This document shows positions 34,613 to 41,791 of a stretch of DNA of 64,000 nucleotides, one piece after another. Numbering within the stretch: position 1 is the stretch's first letter; each line of letters starts with the position of its first letter. The notes under the pieces were generated by a model that saw only the letters and a program-made list of their open reading frames with translations, was not told where the DNA came from and ran no database searches. The position numbers and the translations under genes are program-made. Source of the DNA: Flavobacteriaceae bacterium GF1 (GTDB taxonomy: Bacteria; Bacteroidota; Bacteroidia; Flavobacteriales; Flavobacteriaceae); contig WNKP01000006.1 of NCBI GenBank assembly GCA_009797885.1, positions 1 to 64,000 on the forward strand. Reading direction: 5' to 3'.

Positions 34613-36319
34613 TTAAGAAAATTTACCAAGTTTGAGCTGTTCCGCAGCATGATTTGCTGCCCTGGCGGTAAAGGCCATATACGTTAATGAAGGGTTCACA
34701 CAACTTGCCGAAGTCATAAAGGCCCCATCCGTTACATAAACGTTGGGGACATCGTGCAATTGATTGTGTTTATTGGTGACGGAGGTTCTTGGGTTCCATC
34801 CCATACGGGCACCCCCCATCTCATGGATTCCCAATCCGGGGCCTGTGTCATTATCATACACATGGACGTCCCTAAAACCGGCCGATCGTAACATTTTGGC
34901 GGCTTCTTCCTTAATGGCTTCCCGCATACGGTATTCATTTTGTTTGAATTCCACATCAAAATCCAACTGTGGCAGTCCCCATTGGTCTTTTTGATCCCTG
35001 CTTAGGGAAACCCGGTTATCATGGTAGGGTAACATTTCCCCAAACCCAGTCATCCCAATTTGCCAACCTCCCGGTTTTAGAATGGCCTCTTTCAAGGCTT
35101 TTCCATAGCCCATTTCAGCAACCATCTCCGACCAATTTTGACGACTTGCACCCCCTTGATAACCAAAACCCCTTAAAAACGTTGTTCGTTTGGTCTTTTC
35201 GTCCAAATTCACAAAACGGGGAATATAAAATCCATTGGGCCTTCGCCCTTTATAGTATTTATCCAGGTGACCATCCACTTTGGCAGAAGCTCCCAGTTGA
35301 TAGTGGTGATCCATAACATTACGCCCCAATTGGTCATGGTTGTTCCCCATTCCATTGGGGAAGGTTTGGGACTTGGATTGCCATAAGATTCCCACGGAGG
35401 CCATTGCAGAAGCACATAGAAAGATAAGCTTTCCTTTAAACTCCATTTTTTCATGGGTTTCCGTATCGATTACCTTTACGCCAATGGCCTTTTTGGTGGT
35501 CTCATCATAAAGTACTTCATGGACAATGGAATTGGCCCGAAGCGTAAGGTTGCCTGTTCGTTCCGCGGCGGGCAAGGTAGATGAATTGCTACTGAAATAC
35601 CCACCAAAAGGGCACCCCCTCCAGCACCGATTGCGGTATTGGCATGGGCCCCTACCCTCAATTTGTGCATCTTTATCCGTAATGTTTGCCGTACGCCCAA
35701 TGGTCAATACCCGACCATCATCAAATCGTTCCGTCAAGGATTGTTGTAGTTCCTTTTCAACACAGTTCAATTCCATTGGTGGATGGAATTTGCCATCGGG
35801 CAATTGTTTCAGTCCAAGATGTTCACCACTGACCCCAATATATTGCTCAACGGTATCGTACCAGGGTGCAATATCCTTGTAACGCACTGGCCAATCCACG
35901 GCAATGCCTTCCTTGAGGTTCGCTTCAAAATCCATGTCGCTCCATCGATAGCTTTGGCGCCCCCATGTCAATGAACGCCCCCCAACATGGTAACCCCGTA
36001 TCCAATCAAAGCGTTTGGTCTCCTGGTAGGGATGCTCCAGGTCGTTGACAAAAAAATGTTTTACATCCTCCCTTGGTGCCCACCCCACCCGTAATTGTTT
36101 GTGGTATTCTTTTTTTTGTTCCCTATCCAGTTCCCCATGGTATTTATAATCCCAGGGGTCATCGTGCATGGTGGGATAATCCTGAACATGTTTTACCATT
36201 CGACCACGTTCCAAAACCAAGGTTTTTAGGCCATTTTCACAAAGTTCCTTAGCGGCCCAACCGCCTGTAATTCCAGTACCTACAACAATGGCGTCATAGA
36301 CAGTATTTGGATTTGCCAT
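34613..36319 (-). CDS. GMC-family FAD dehydrogenase, copy 2
   Basis: A 568-residue close paralogue of the dehydrogenase at 25212-26930, sharing long identical stretches such as LKTLVLERGRMVKH and GAFMTSA-CVNPSLTYMAF. It has the FAD motif GTGITG at about 14-19, the 3Fe-4S-type cysteines at 226, 232 and 236, and the catalytic His and Asn at about 499 and 542. It also lacks a signal peptide. Unlike copy 1, no subunit 3 gene lies beside it; the only one in the window is at 24557-25210, so the two may share it or copy 2 may use a distant partner. It diverges from TIM-barrel gene 2. Confidence 0.88.
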   Translation of the reverse strand: MANPNTVYDAIVVGTGITGGWAAKELCENGLKTLVLERGRMVKHVQDYPTMHDDPWDYKYHGELDREQKKEYHKQLRVGWAPREDVKHFFVNDLEHPYQETKRFDWIRGYHVGGRSLTWGRQSYRWSDMDFEANLKEGIAVDWPVRYKDIAPWYDTVEQYIGVSGEHLGLKQLPDGKFHPPMELNCVEKELQQSLTERFDDGRVLTIGRTANITDKDAQIEGRGPCQYRNRCWRGCPFGGYFSSNSSTLPAAERTGNLTLRANSIVHEVLYDETTKKAIGVKVIDTETHEKMEFKGKLIFLCASAMASVGILWQSKSQTFPNGMGNNHDQLGRNVMDHHYQLGASAKVDGHLDKYYKGRRPNGFYIPRFVNLDEKTKRTTFLRGFGYQGGASRQNWSEMVAEMGYGKALKEAILKPGGWQIGMTGFGEMLPYHDNRVSLSRDQKDQWGLPQLDFDVEFKQNEYRMREAIKEEAAKMLRSAGFRDVHVYDNDTGPGLGIHEMGGARMGWNPRTSVTNKHNQLHDVPNVYVTDGAFMTSASCVNPSLTYMAFTARAANHAAEQLKLGKFS

Positions 36320-36343
36320 GAAATGTATTTTTAGTGTCGGAAT

Positions 36344-36406
36344 CGCTATATTTATAGTGATTCGCAGACGGAAGGACGAAAAATGTCCATCCGATTAAAT
36401 ATAGCG
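36344..36406. promoter_or_regulatory. Symmetrical motif pair in the GMC2/TIM-barrel divergent promoter
   Basis: CGCTATATTTA (36344-36354) and TAAATATAGCG (36396-36406) are perfect 11-bp inverted copies with 41 bases between them. Each copy reads TAAATATAGCG toward its own gene, 25 bases before the GMC2 start and 34 bases before the TIM-barrel start. This is the layout expected of a divergent promoter read by one regulator. Neither copy is a standard -7 box. Confidence 0.6.
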
Positions 36407-36440
36407 GAATAATCTGATAGTTAACCAATAAATATATGAT

Positions 36441-37493
36441 ATGAAGACGATAAAAGGACCTGCCGTCTTTTTGGCTCAATTTGTGGACAGTAAACCCCCT
36501 TTCAATTCCTTGGAAGGGCTATGCGAGTGGGCATCCGGTTTGGGCTATAAGGGCATTCAAATCCCCACTTGGGAAAAATTCCTGATCGATTTGGATAAAG
36601 CGGCAGCGTCCCAGGATTATTGTGATGAACTTAAGGGTAAAATCAATTCCTACGGTCTGGAGATTACCGAATTATCCACCCACTTGCAGGGACAGCTTGT
36701 GGCCGTACATCCTGCCTATGACATTATGTTCGATAATTTTGCTCCCGACGCATTAAAGGGAAAACCAAAAGAGCGTACTGCCTGGGCCGTGGAGACCGTT
36801 AAAAAGGCGGCCACGGCGAGTAGGAGATTGGGCATAAAGGCACATGCCACCTTTTCAGGAGCCTTGTTATGGCATACTGCCCATCCCTGGCCCCAGCGAC
36901 CACCCGGATTGGTGGAAATGGGCTTTGAGGAACTCGCCAACCGTTGGATGCCGATCCTAAACCATTTTGATGAAGAAGGTGTTGATGTTTGCTATGAAAT
37001 ACATCCGGGAGAGGATTTGCACGATGGCGATACTTTTGAGCGTTTCTTGGCAGCAACGGGCAACCATAAGCGGGTGAACATTTTGTATGACCCCAGCCAT
37101 TTTGTACTGCAGCAACTGGATTACATTACCTACATAGACCATTATCATGAATTTATTAGATCCTTTCACGTAAAGGATTCCGAATTTAACCCAACAGGAA
37201 AAAAAGGGGCCTTTGGGGGCTATAACGATTGGGGGGACCGGGCTGGACGCTATCGTTCGCTCGGAGACGGACAAATTGATTTTAAGAGCATTTTTTCCAA
37301 ACTGACGCAGTACGGATGTGATGTCTGGGCCGTAATGGAATGGGAGTGTTGTATCAAGAGTCCAGAACAAGGGGCCAGGGAAGGGGCCAAGTTTATCGCC
37401 GATCATATTATTGAAGCTACCCAAAAAACCTTTGATGATTTTGCAGGTGCCGCGATCGATAAGGAACAACTAAGGAAAATTTTAGGGCTGTGA
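36441..37493 (+). CDS. Sugar isomerase/epimerase-like TIM-barrel protein, cytoplasmic
   Basis: A 350-residue xylose isomerase-like TIM barrel without a signal peptide, so unlike TIM-barrel protein 1 it stays in the cytoplasm. Probable metal ligands are the Glu in CYEIHPGEDL, the Asp and His in LYDPSHF, the His in SFHVKDSEF and the Glu in AVMEWEC, a full set. Tryptophan- and histidine-rich segment WHTAHPWPQRPPG may line the sugar site. Its stop codon overlaps a possible GTG start of the DUF1080 gene that follows, so the two are coupled. Isomerisation or cleavage of a 3-keto-sugar is inferred from context. Confidence 0.88.
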   Translation: MKTIKGPAVFLAQFVDSKPPFNSLEGLCEWASGLGYKGIQIPTWEKFLIDLDKAAASQDYCDELKGKINSYGLEITELSTHLQGQLVAVHPAYDIMFDNFAPDALKGKPKERTAWAVETVKKAATASRRLGIKAHATFSGALLWHTAHPWPQRPPGLVEMGFEELANRWMPILNHFDEEGVDVCYEIHPGEDLHDGDTFERFLAATGNHKRVNILYDPSHFVLQQLDYITYIDHYHEFIRSFHVKDSEFNPTGKKGAFGGYNDWGDRAGRYRSLGDGQIDFKSIFSKLTQYGCDVWAVMEWECCIKSPEQGAREGAKFIADHIIEATQKTFDDFAGAAIDKEQLRKILGL

Positions 37494-37495
37494 CC

Positions 37496-38134
37496 ATGGA
37501 ACACGATGAATGGGAGGTTCTATTTGATGGTACTTCCTTTGATGGTTGGCATTTTTACAATGGTGGGGCGGTTACCAAACCATGGGAATTGGAACAAGGC
37601 GCCATGGTGTTTTATCCCCCTGAGAACAGACCTGATGGACAGGGCTACAATATAGTCACGGACAAAGAATACACCAACTTTGTACTGTCTTTGGAATGGA
37701 AGGTTTCCGAAGGGGGCAATAGTGGTATTTTTTGGGGTGTTTTTGAGGACAAAAGATTTGTGCAACCCTACGAAACAGGACCGGAAATCCAAGTGTTGGA
37801 CGATGATCGCCATCCGGATGCCAAAAATGGTACCACGCACCAGGCAGGTGCCCTTTATGATTTGGTCGCCCCATCCCAAAAAGCTGTAAAACCAGCAGGC
37901 GAATGGAATACGGTAGAATTGACCGTAGACCATAAAAGTAATGGGGGAAGGGTACTTCTTAATACGATAAAGATTGTTGAATTTCCAGTTCATGGTGCTG
38001 CCTGGGACGCTATGGTCGCCAATTCCAAATTTGCCGATTGGGAAGGTTTTGGAACCTACAGAACGGGAAAGATAGGACTACAAGATCATGGGGATATCGT
38101 TGCTTACAGAAATATTAAAGTTAAAATGTTATAA
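37496..38134 (+). CDS. DUF1080 (3-keto-disaccharide hydrolase family) protein, no signal peptide
   Basis: A 212-residue DUF1080 protein with the concanavalin-like beta-sandwich fold. Family segments are EVLFDGTSFDGWHF, SLEWKVSEGGNSGIFWGV, GPEIQVLDDDRHPD and GKIGLQDHGD. The domain spans the whole protein, and no signal peptide is present, so it should act in the cytoplasm. Members of this family cleave glycosides whose sugar has been oxidised at C3. ATG 37496 is used, though a GTG two codons earlier overlaps the previous stop (GTGA) and could be the true start. The next DUF1080 gene follows after one base. Confidence 0.87.
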   Translation: MEHDEWEVLFDGTSFDGWHFYNGGAVTKPWELEQGAMVFYPPENRPDGQGYNIVTDKEYTNFVLSLEWKVSEGGNSGIFWGVFEDKRFVQPYETGPEIQVLDDDRHPDAKNGTTHQAGALYDLVAPSQKAVKPAGEWNTVELTVDHKSNGGRVLLNTIKIVEFPVHGAAWDAMVANSKFADWEGFGTYRTGKIGLQDHGDIVAYRNIKVKML

Positions 38135-38135
38135 T

Positions 38136-38921
38136 ATGAAGTTTTTTGTGCCCATTGCATTGTTGTCCGTATTGGTTTCGTGCCAACAAAAAGTTACTGT
38201 CGAAAATTCGGAGATCAAGGAGGGGAAAACTGTTCAGGAAGAACCCACAAAACCGGAAGCTACGGAGTTCTATGAGCCGGTACCCCCAAAAATTACCGTG
38301 GGGGAAAATGGGATGCCCAGTGATGCCATTATACTGTTCAATGGAAGTGATTTTGACGAATGGGTCAGTGCACGGGACAGTACGGCAGTACAATGGCATT
38401 TGAACGAAGACGGTAGCATGACGGTGAAGGACAAAGCCGGTGACATCCAAACCAAACGAAACTTTGGGAGTGTGCAGTTGCACATCGAGTGGAAATCCCC
38501 AGCGGAGATTCAAGGCGAAGGCCAGAGTAGGGGCAACAGCGGAGTATTTTTACAAAGTAGGTATGAAGTGCAGGTGCTGGACAATAATGACAACAAAACC
38601 TATGTCAATGGTCAGGTAGGCTCCATTTACAAGCAATCCGTTCCTTTGGCCATGGCTTCCAGGCCCTCTGGCGAATGGAATACCTATGATATCCTTTTTC
38701 ATGCCCCCGAGTTTGACGAATCCGGCACCAAAACCCGGTCCGGCACCATAACCGTACTGCACAATGGGGTTTTGATACAGGATCATGTGGAGATTGAAGG
38801 TACCACGGAATATATTGGTTGGCCCAAGAACAAGGCCCATGGACCGGCACCAATTAAATTACAGGACCACCAAGACAATAGTAGGGTCAGTTATCGAAAT
38901 ATTTGGGTGAGGGAGTTATAG
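38136..38921 (+). CDS. DUF1080 (3-keto-disaccharide hydrolase family) lipoprotein
   Basis: A 261-residue exported paralogue of the preceding protein. The signal MKFFVPIALLSVLVSC gives a lipobox with Cys16, followed by a Lys/Glu-rich linker of about 45 residues. The DUF1080 domain runs from about 65 to the end, with AIILFNGSDFDEWVS, GNSGVFLQSRYEVQVLD and PIKLQDHQDNSRVSYRN. It belongs in the outer or inner membrane facing the periplasm, where the GMC dehydrogenase works. ATG 38136 is preferred because it gives the signal peptide; a longer frame would overlap the previous gene. It ends the plus-strand sugar operon. Confidence 0.88.
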   Translation: MKFFVPIALLSVLVSCQQKVTVENSEIKEGKTVQEEPTKPEATEFYEPVPPKITVGENGMPSDAIILFNGSDFDEWVSARDSTAVQWHLNEDGSMTVKDKAGDIQTKRNFGSVQLHIEWKSPAEIQGEGQSRGNSGVFLQSRYEVQVLDNNDNKTYVNGQVGSIYKQSVPLAMASRPSGEWNTYDILFHAPEFDESGTKTRSGTITVLHNGVLIQDHVEIEGTTEYIGWPKNKAHGPAPIKLQDHQDNSRVSYRNIWVREL

Positions 38922-38996
38922 GCGTCAAAGGAGGGCACTAATGGTACCTCTTTGGAGGGTTGAACGGTCAAACGGAAAAACCATAAACACTTTTCC

Positions 38997-39004
38997 TACC
39001 TTTG
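38997..39004 (+). promoter_or_regulatory. -7 promoter box of the yicC-gmk-nadD operon
   Basis: TACCTTTG is an exact TAnnTTTG match, 19 bases before ATG 39024. It separates the housekeeping operon from the sugar genes upstream. A -33 box at the proper distance is not evident. Confidence 0.55.
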
Positions 39005-39023
39005 CCAAAACCCAATTAGTTGT

Positions 39024-39881
39024 ATGATTCAATCCATGACGGGCTATGGGAAGCAGGTCGTTCAGCTTCCAACCAAAAAAATTACCGTAGAACTCAAATC
39101 CCTCAACAGTAAAAATCTGGACATCAATTCACGCATTCCGCAAGGCTACCGGGATAAGGAACTGGTGCTTCGCAAGCTCATTGCGGATAGTTTGGTCCGG
39201 GGCAAGGTAGATTTTGGCCTGTATGTTGAAATCACTGGGGAGGACACTTCAGCGGAAATCAACCAAGGGGTGGTGAAAAAGTATATGGAGCAGTTATCCA
39301 CAATTGCAAATGGGGATGACTTTAAGCTGTTGGAACTGGCCTTACGAATGCCGGATACCCTAAAAACGGATAGGGACGATATTGATGAGGGAGAGATAGC
39401 TGCCATAAAGGAGGCCCTTAAAAAGGCCCTTGCCGCTTTACAAAGTTTTCGGACAACCGAAGGACAAGTGTTGGAAAAAGACTTTGAAACCCGTTTGAAA
39501 ATGCTTCGGGAGTTACTGCAAGAGGTTATTTCCATTGACCCGAACAGATTGAAATCCATACGGGAGCGATTGGAGAAGGCGGTGGCCGATTTAAAAACCG
39601 ATGTGGATGAAAATCGATTTGAGCAAGAGTTGATCTATTATTTGGAAAAGTATGATATCACCGAGGAAAAGGTCCGTCTCGGAAATCATCTGGATTATTT
39701 TGAGACCACTTTGCATTCTTCGAATTCCAACGGCAAGAAACTTGGCTTTATCTGTCAGGAGATTGGGAGGGAAATCAATACCATTGGTTCCAAGGCAAAT
39801 TATGCACCCATGCAGCAGATTGTGGTCCAAATGAAGGATGAGTTGGAAAAGATCAAAGAACAATTGTTGAACGTGCTATGA
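39024..39881 (+). CDS. yicC: YicC-family endoribonuclease
   Basis: A 285-residue cytoplasmic protein of the YicC/YloC family, RNA endonucleases that in Escherichia coli act with sRNA turnover. The N-terminal signature MIQSMTGYGKQ is exact, and the C-terminal DUF1732 part KKLGFICQEIGREINTIGSKANYAPMQ is diagnostic. A long coiled-coil helix lies between. It is the first gene of an operon in which its TGA overlaps the ATG of gmk by four bases, an arrangement conserved widely in Flavobacteriaceae. Confidence 0.93.
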   Translation: MIQSMTGYGKQVVQLPTKKITVELKSLNSKNLDINSRIPQGYRDKELVLRKLIADSLVRGKVDFGLYVEITGEDTSAEINQGVVKKYMEQLSTIANGDDFKLLELALRMPDTLKTDRDDIDEGEIAAIKEALKKALAALQSFRTTEGQVLEKDFETRLKMLRELLQEVISIDPNRLKSIRERLEKAVADLKTDVDENRFEQELIYYLEKYDITEEKVRLGNHLDYFETTLHSSNSNGKKLGFICQEIGREINTIGSKANYAPMQQIVVQMKDELEKIKEQLLNVL

Positions 39882-40480
39882 CAAAAGGGGGCAAGCTTAT
39901 CATATTTTCGGCACCTTCGGGAAGTGGTAAGACCACCATAGTACGCCATTTATTGAAACAACCCGAACTGAATTTGGCATTTTCCGTTTCGGCTACCTCA
40001 AGACCTAAAAGGGGACGGGAAAAACAAGGGCAGCACTATTATTTCATGTCCATTTCGGAATTTAAGAAACATATCAAGGACGGTGATTTTTTGGAATGGG
40101 AAGAGGTATATCGGGACAGTTTTTACGGCACCTTGAAAAGTGAGGTGGAACGTCTTTGGGCAGAAGGGAAAAACGTAATTTTCGATATTGATGTCGCAGG
40201 CGGTTTACGGATAAAAAGAAAGTATCCCAAGGAAACCTTGGCCGTTTTTGTAAAACCGCCGAGTGTGGACGAATTAAAGATCCGACTTAAAAAGCGAAGT
40301 ACGGAGAGTGAGGACAAAATCAATATGCGGATAGCGAAGGCATCGGTGGAACTGGCCACGGCGCCACAATTTGATACCGTGATCAAGAACTACGATTTGG
40401 ACATTGCCCTGGGCGAGGCCCATAAATTGGTAGCCGATTTTGTAGGGGCCACGATACCCAATCCATCTGAAAAGGAATGA
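39878..40480 (+). CDS. gmk: Guanylate kinase
   Basis: A 200-residue enzyme that phosphorylates GMP to GDP. The P-loop is FSAPSGSGKTTI near residue 10; the GMP-binding segment is FSVSATSRPKRGREKQGQHYYF; and the lid and base-recognition residues lie in GDFLEWEEVYRDSFYGT. Length is typical. Its start overlaps yicC and its end overlaps nadD, each by four bases, so the three proteins are made from one coupled message. Confidence 0.96.
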   Translation: MTKGGKLIIFSAPSGSGKTTIVRHLLKQPELNLAFSVSATSRPKRGREKQGQHYYFMSISEFKKHIKDGDFLEWEEVYRDSFYGTLKSEVERLWAEGKNVIFDIDVAGGLRIKRKYPKETLAVFVKPPSVDELKIRLKKRSTESEDKINMRIAKASVELATAPQFDTVIKNYDLDIALGEAHKLVADFVGATIPNPSEKE

Positions 40481-41058
40481 AAAAAGTAGGGCTCTATTTT
40501 GGGACCTTTAATCCCATTCATATCGGTCATTTGATCATTGCGAACCACATGGCGGAGTTTTCCGATCTGGATGAGGTTTGGTTTGTAGTTACCCCTAAAA
40601 GCCCTTTTAAACAAAAACAGTCCCTTTTGGATAACCACCATCGGTACCAAATGGTTTTTGAGGCCATTCAAGACTACCCAAAACTAAAGGCCAGCAAAAT
40701 TGAATTTGACCTTCCCCAACCCAATTACACGATCAATACCCTGGCACACATTGGGGAACGTTATCCAGACCATCGCTTTTGTCTTATTATGGGCGAGGAC
40801 AATTTAAAAGGATTTCACAAATGGAAGAATTATGAGGCCATTTTGGATGGATATGATATTTATATGTATCCCAGAATCTCCAGTGGTATTACGGAGAATA
40901 CGTTTAAGGACCATCCAAAAATCCATAGGGTAGATGCTCCCATAATGGAGATTTCCTCCACCTTTATTCGAAAGGAACATAAAAACGGAAGGAATATTAG
41001 GGCACTTTTGCCAGATACCGTTTGGAAATACCTGGACGAGATGAATTTTTACAGGTAA
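40477..41058 (+). CDS. nadD: Nicotinate-nucleotide adenylyltransferase
   Basis: A 193-residue enzyme that joins nicotinate mononucleotide and ATP to deamido-NAD. The nucleotidyltransferase motif is GLYFGTFNPIHIGHL near residue 5, and the second motif ISSTFIRKEHKNGRN near 165, corresponding to the ISxTxIR signature. Its start overlaps the gmk stop codon (ATGA). It ends 25 bases before the convergent DUF6503-like gene. Confidence 0.95.
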   Translation: MKKVGLYFGTFNPIHIGHLIIANHMAEFSDLDEVWFVVTPKSPFKQKQSLLDNHHRYQMVFEAIQDYPKLKASKIEFDLPQPNYTINTLAHIGERYPDHRFCLIMGEDNLKGFHKWKNYEAILDGYDIYMYPRISSGITENTFKDHPKIHRVDAPIMEISSTFIRKEHKNGRNIRALLPDTVWKYLDEMNFYR

Positions 41059-41083
41059 TATTTCCAATCATTTGTGGCCACGA

Positions 41084-41791
41084 TCAGTTCAATAGATCCA
41101 CCCCAAGGAATTTGTCGTCCTTATTGTAGTACCACTTCCTGGTTTTTGGCATTTTTATTCCATTGATCTCCTCCAGTCCGCTGAGCAAAATATATTCGCC
41201 ATCATTCTTGGATTCCTCATGATAAAACTGGTAGACCTCCATGGCATAGGTTTGTGGGTCAAAGTAAAAATACCAGGTATCCTTTCCCACACCTTCGTCA
41301 TAGTTTACCCTAAGTACCAAGTATTCCTTCCCTTTAAATGGTCTGCGTTGCACGGTTTCATGCACCAGGGTACCAGGATCCTTGAGTTTCATGGGCAGCC
41401 CATAAAGGTAAGTGTAGTAATCCCTCATGGTTTGTCCCCGTTCGCAGGTCAATCGAAATTTTTTGATGTCCGCTTCCGAAATCTTGGAAGTTCCATTAAG
41501 TGAAGTTTCACAGGTATCCCCATTGAATTGGTAACCGTAGGAATCACCATCCTTGGTAATTTGCAATTCAAATACGGATTTTGGAAGGTCCATCCCAATT
41601 TTGCTGATTCTTTTTGAGGAATTGGGCGTCTCCATGGTGACTTGAAACGTTCCCTTAAAGGTTTTCCAGTTGTTGTCGGGATCGTGATAGGCAATGGTCT
41701 TTTCGAGCAGTTCCGGACCGGTCAGTTCCTGGGCTAAAGTGGGCATGGTGAACAATGGGATAATACCAAGTAAGGGGAACAAACTTCTCAC
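41084..41791 (-). CDS. DUF6503-like secreted protein
   Basis: A 235-residue exported protein; the signal peptide is MRSLFPLLGIIPLFTMPTLA with cleavage before QELTG. The rest resembles the DUF6503 family of Bacteroidota, with the motif ELLEKTIAYHDPDNNWKTF and a C-terminal beta-rich part (WYFYFDPQTYAMEVYQFYH). Possible fold is a lipoprotein carrier-like half-barrel; the role is unknown. The start codon is GTG at 41791 and overlaps the TGA of the phosphate transporter gene (GTGA), so its translation is coupled to it. Confidence 0.8.
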   Translation of the reverse strand: MRSLFPLLGIIPLFTMPTLAQELTGPELLEKTIAYHDPDNNWKTFKGTFQVTMETPNSSKRISKIGMDLPKSVFELQITKDGDSYGYQFNGDTCETSLNGTSKISEADIKKFRLTCERGQTMRDYYTYLYGLPMKLKDPGTLVHETVQRRPFKGKEYLVLRVNYDEGVGKDTWYFYFDPQTYAMEVYQFYHEESKNDGEYILLSGLEEINGIKMPKTRKWYYNKDDKFLGVDLLN

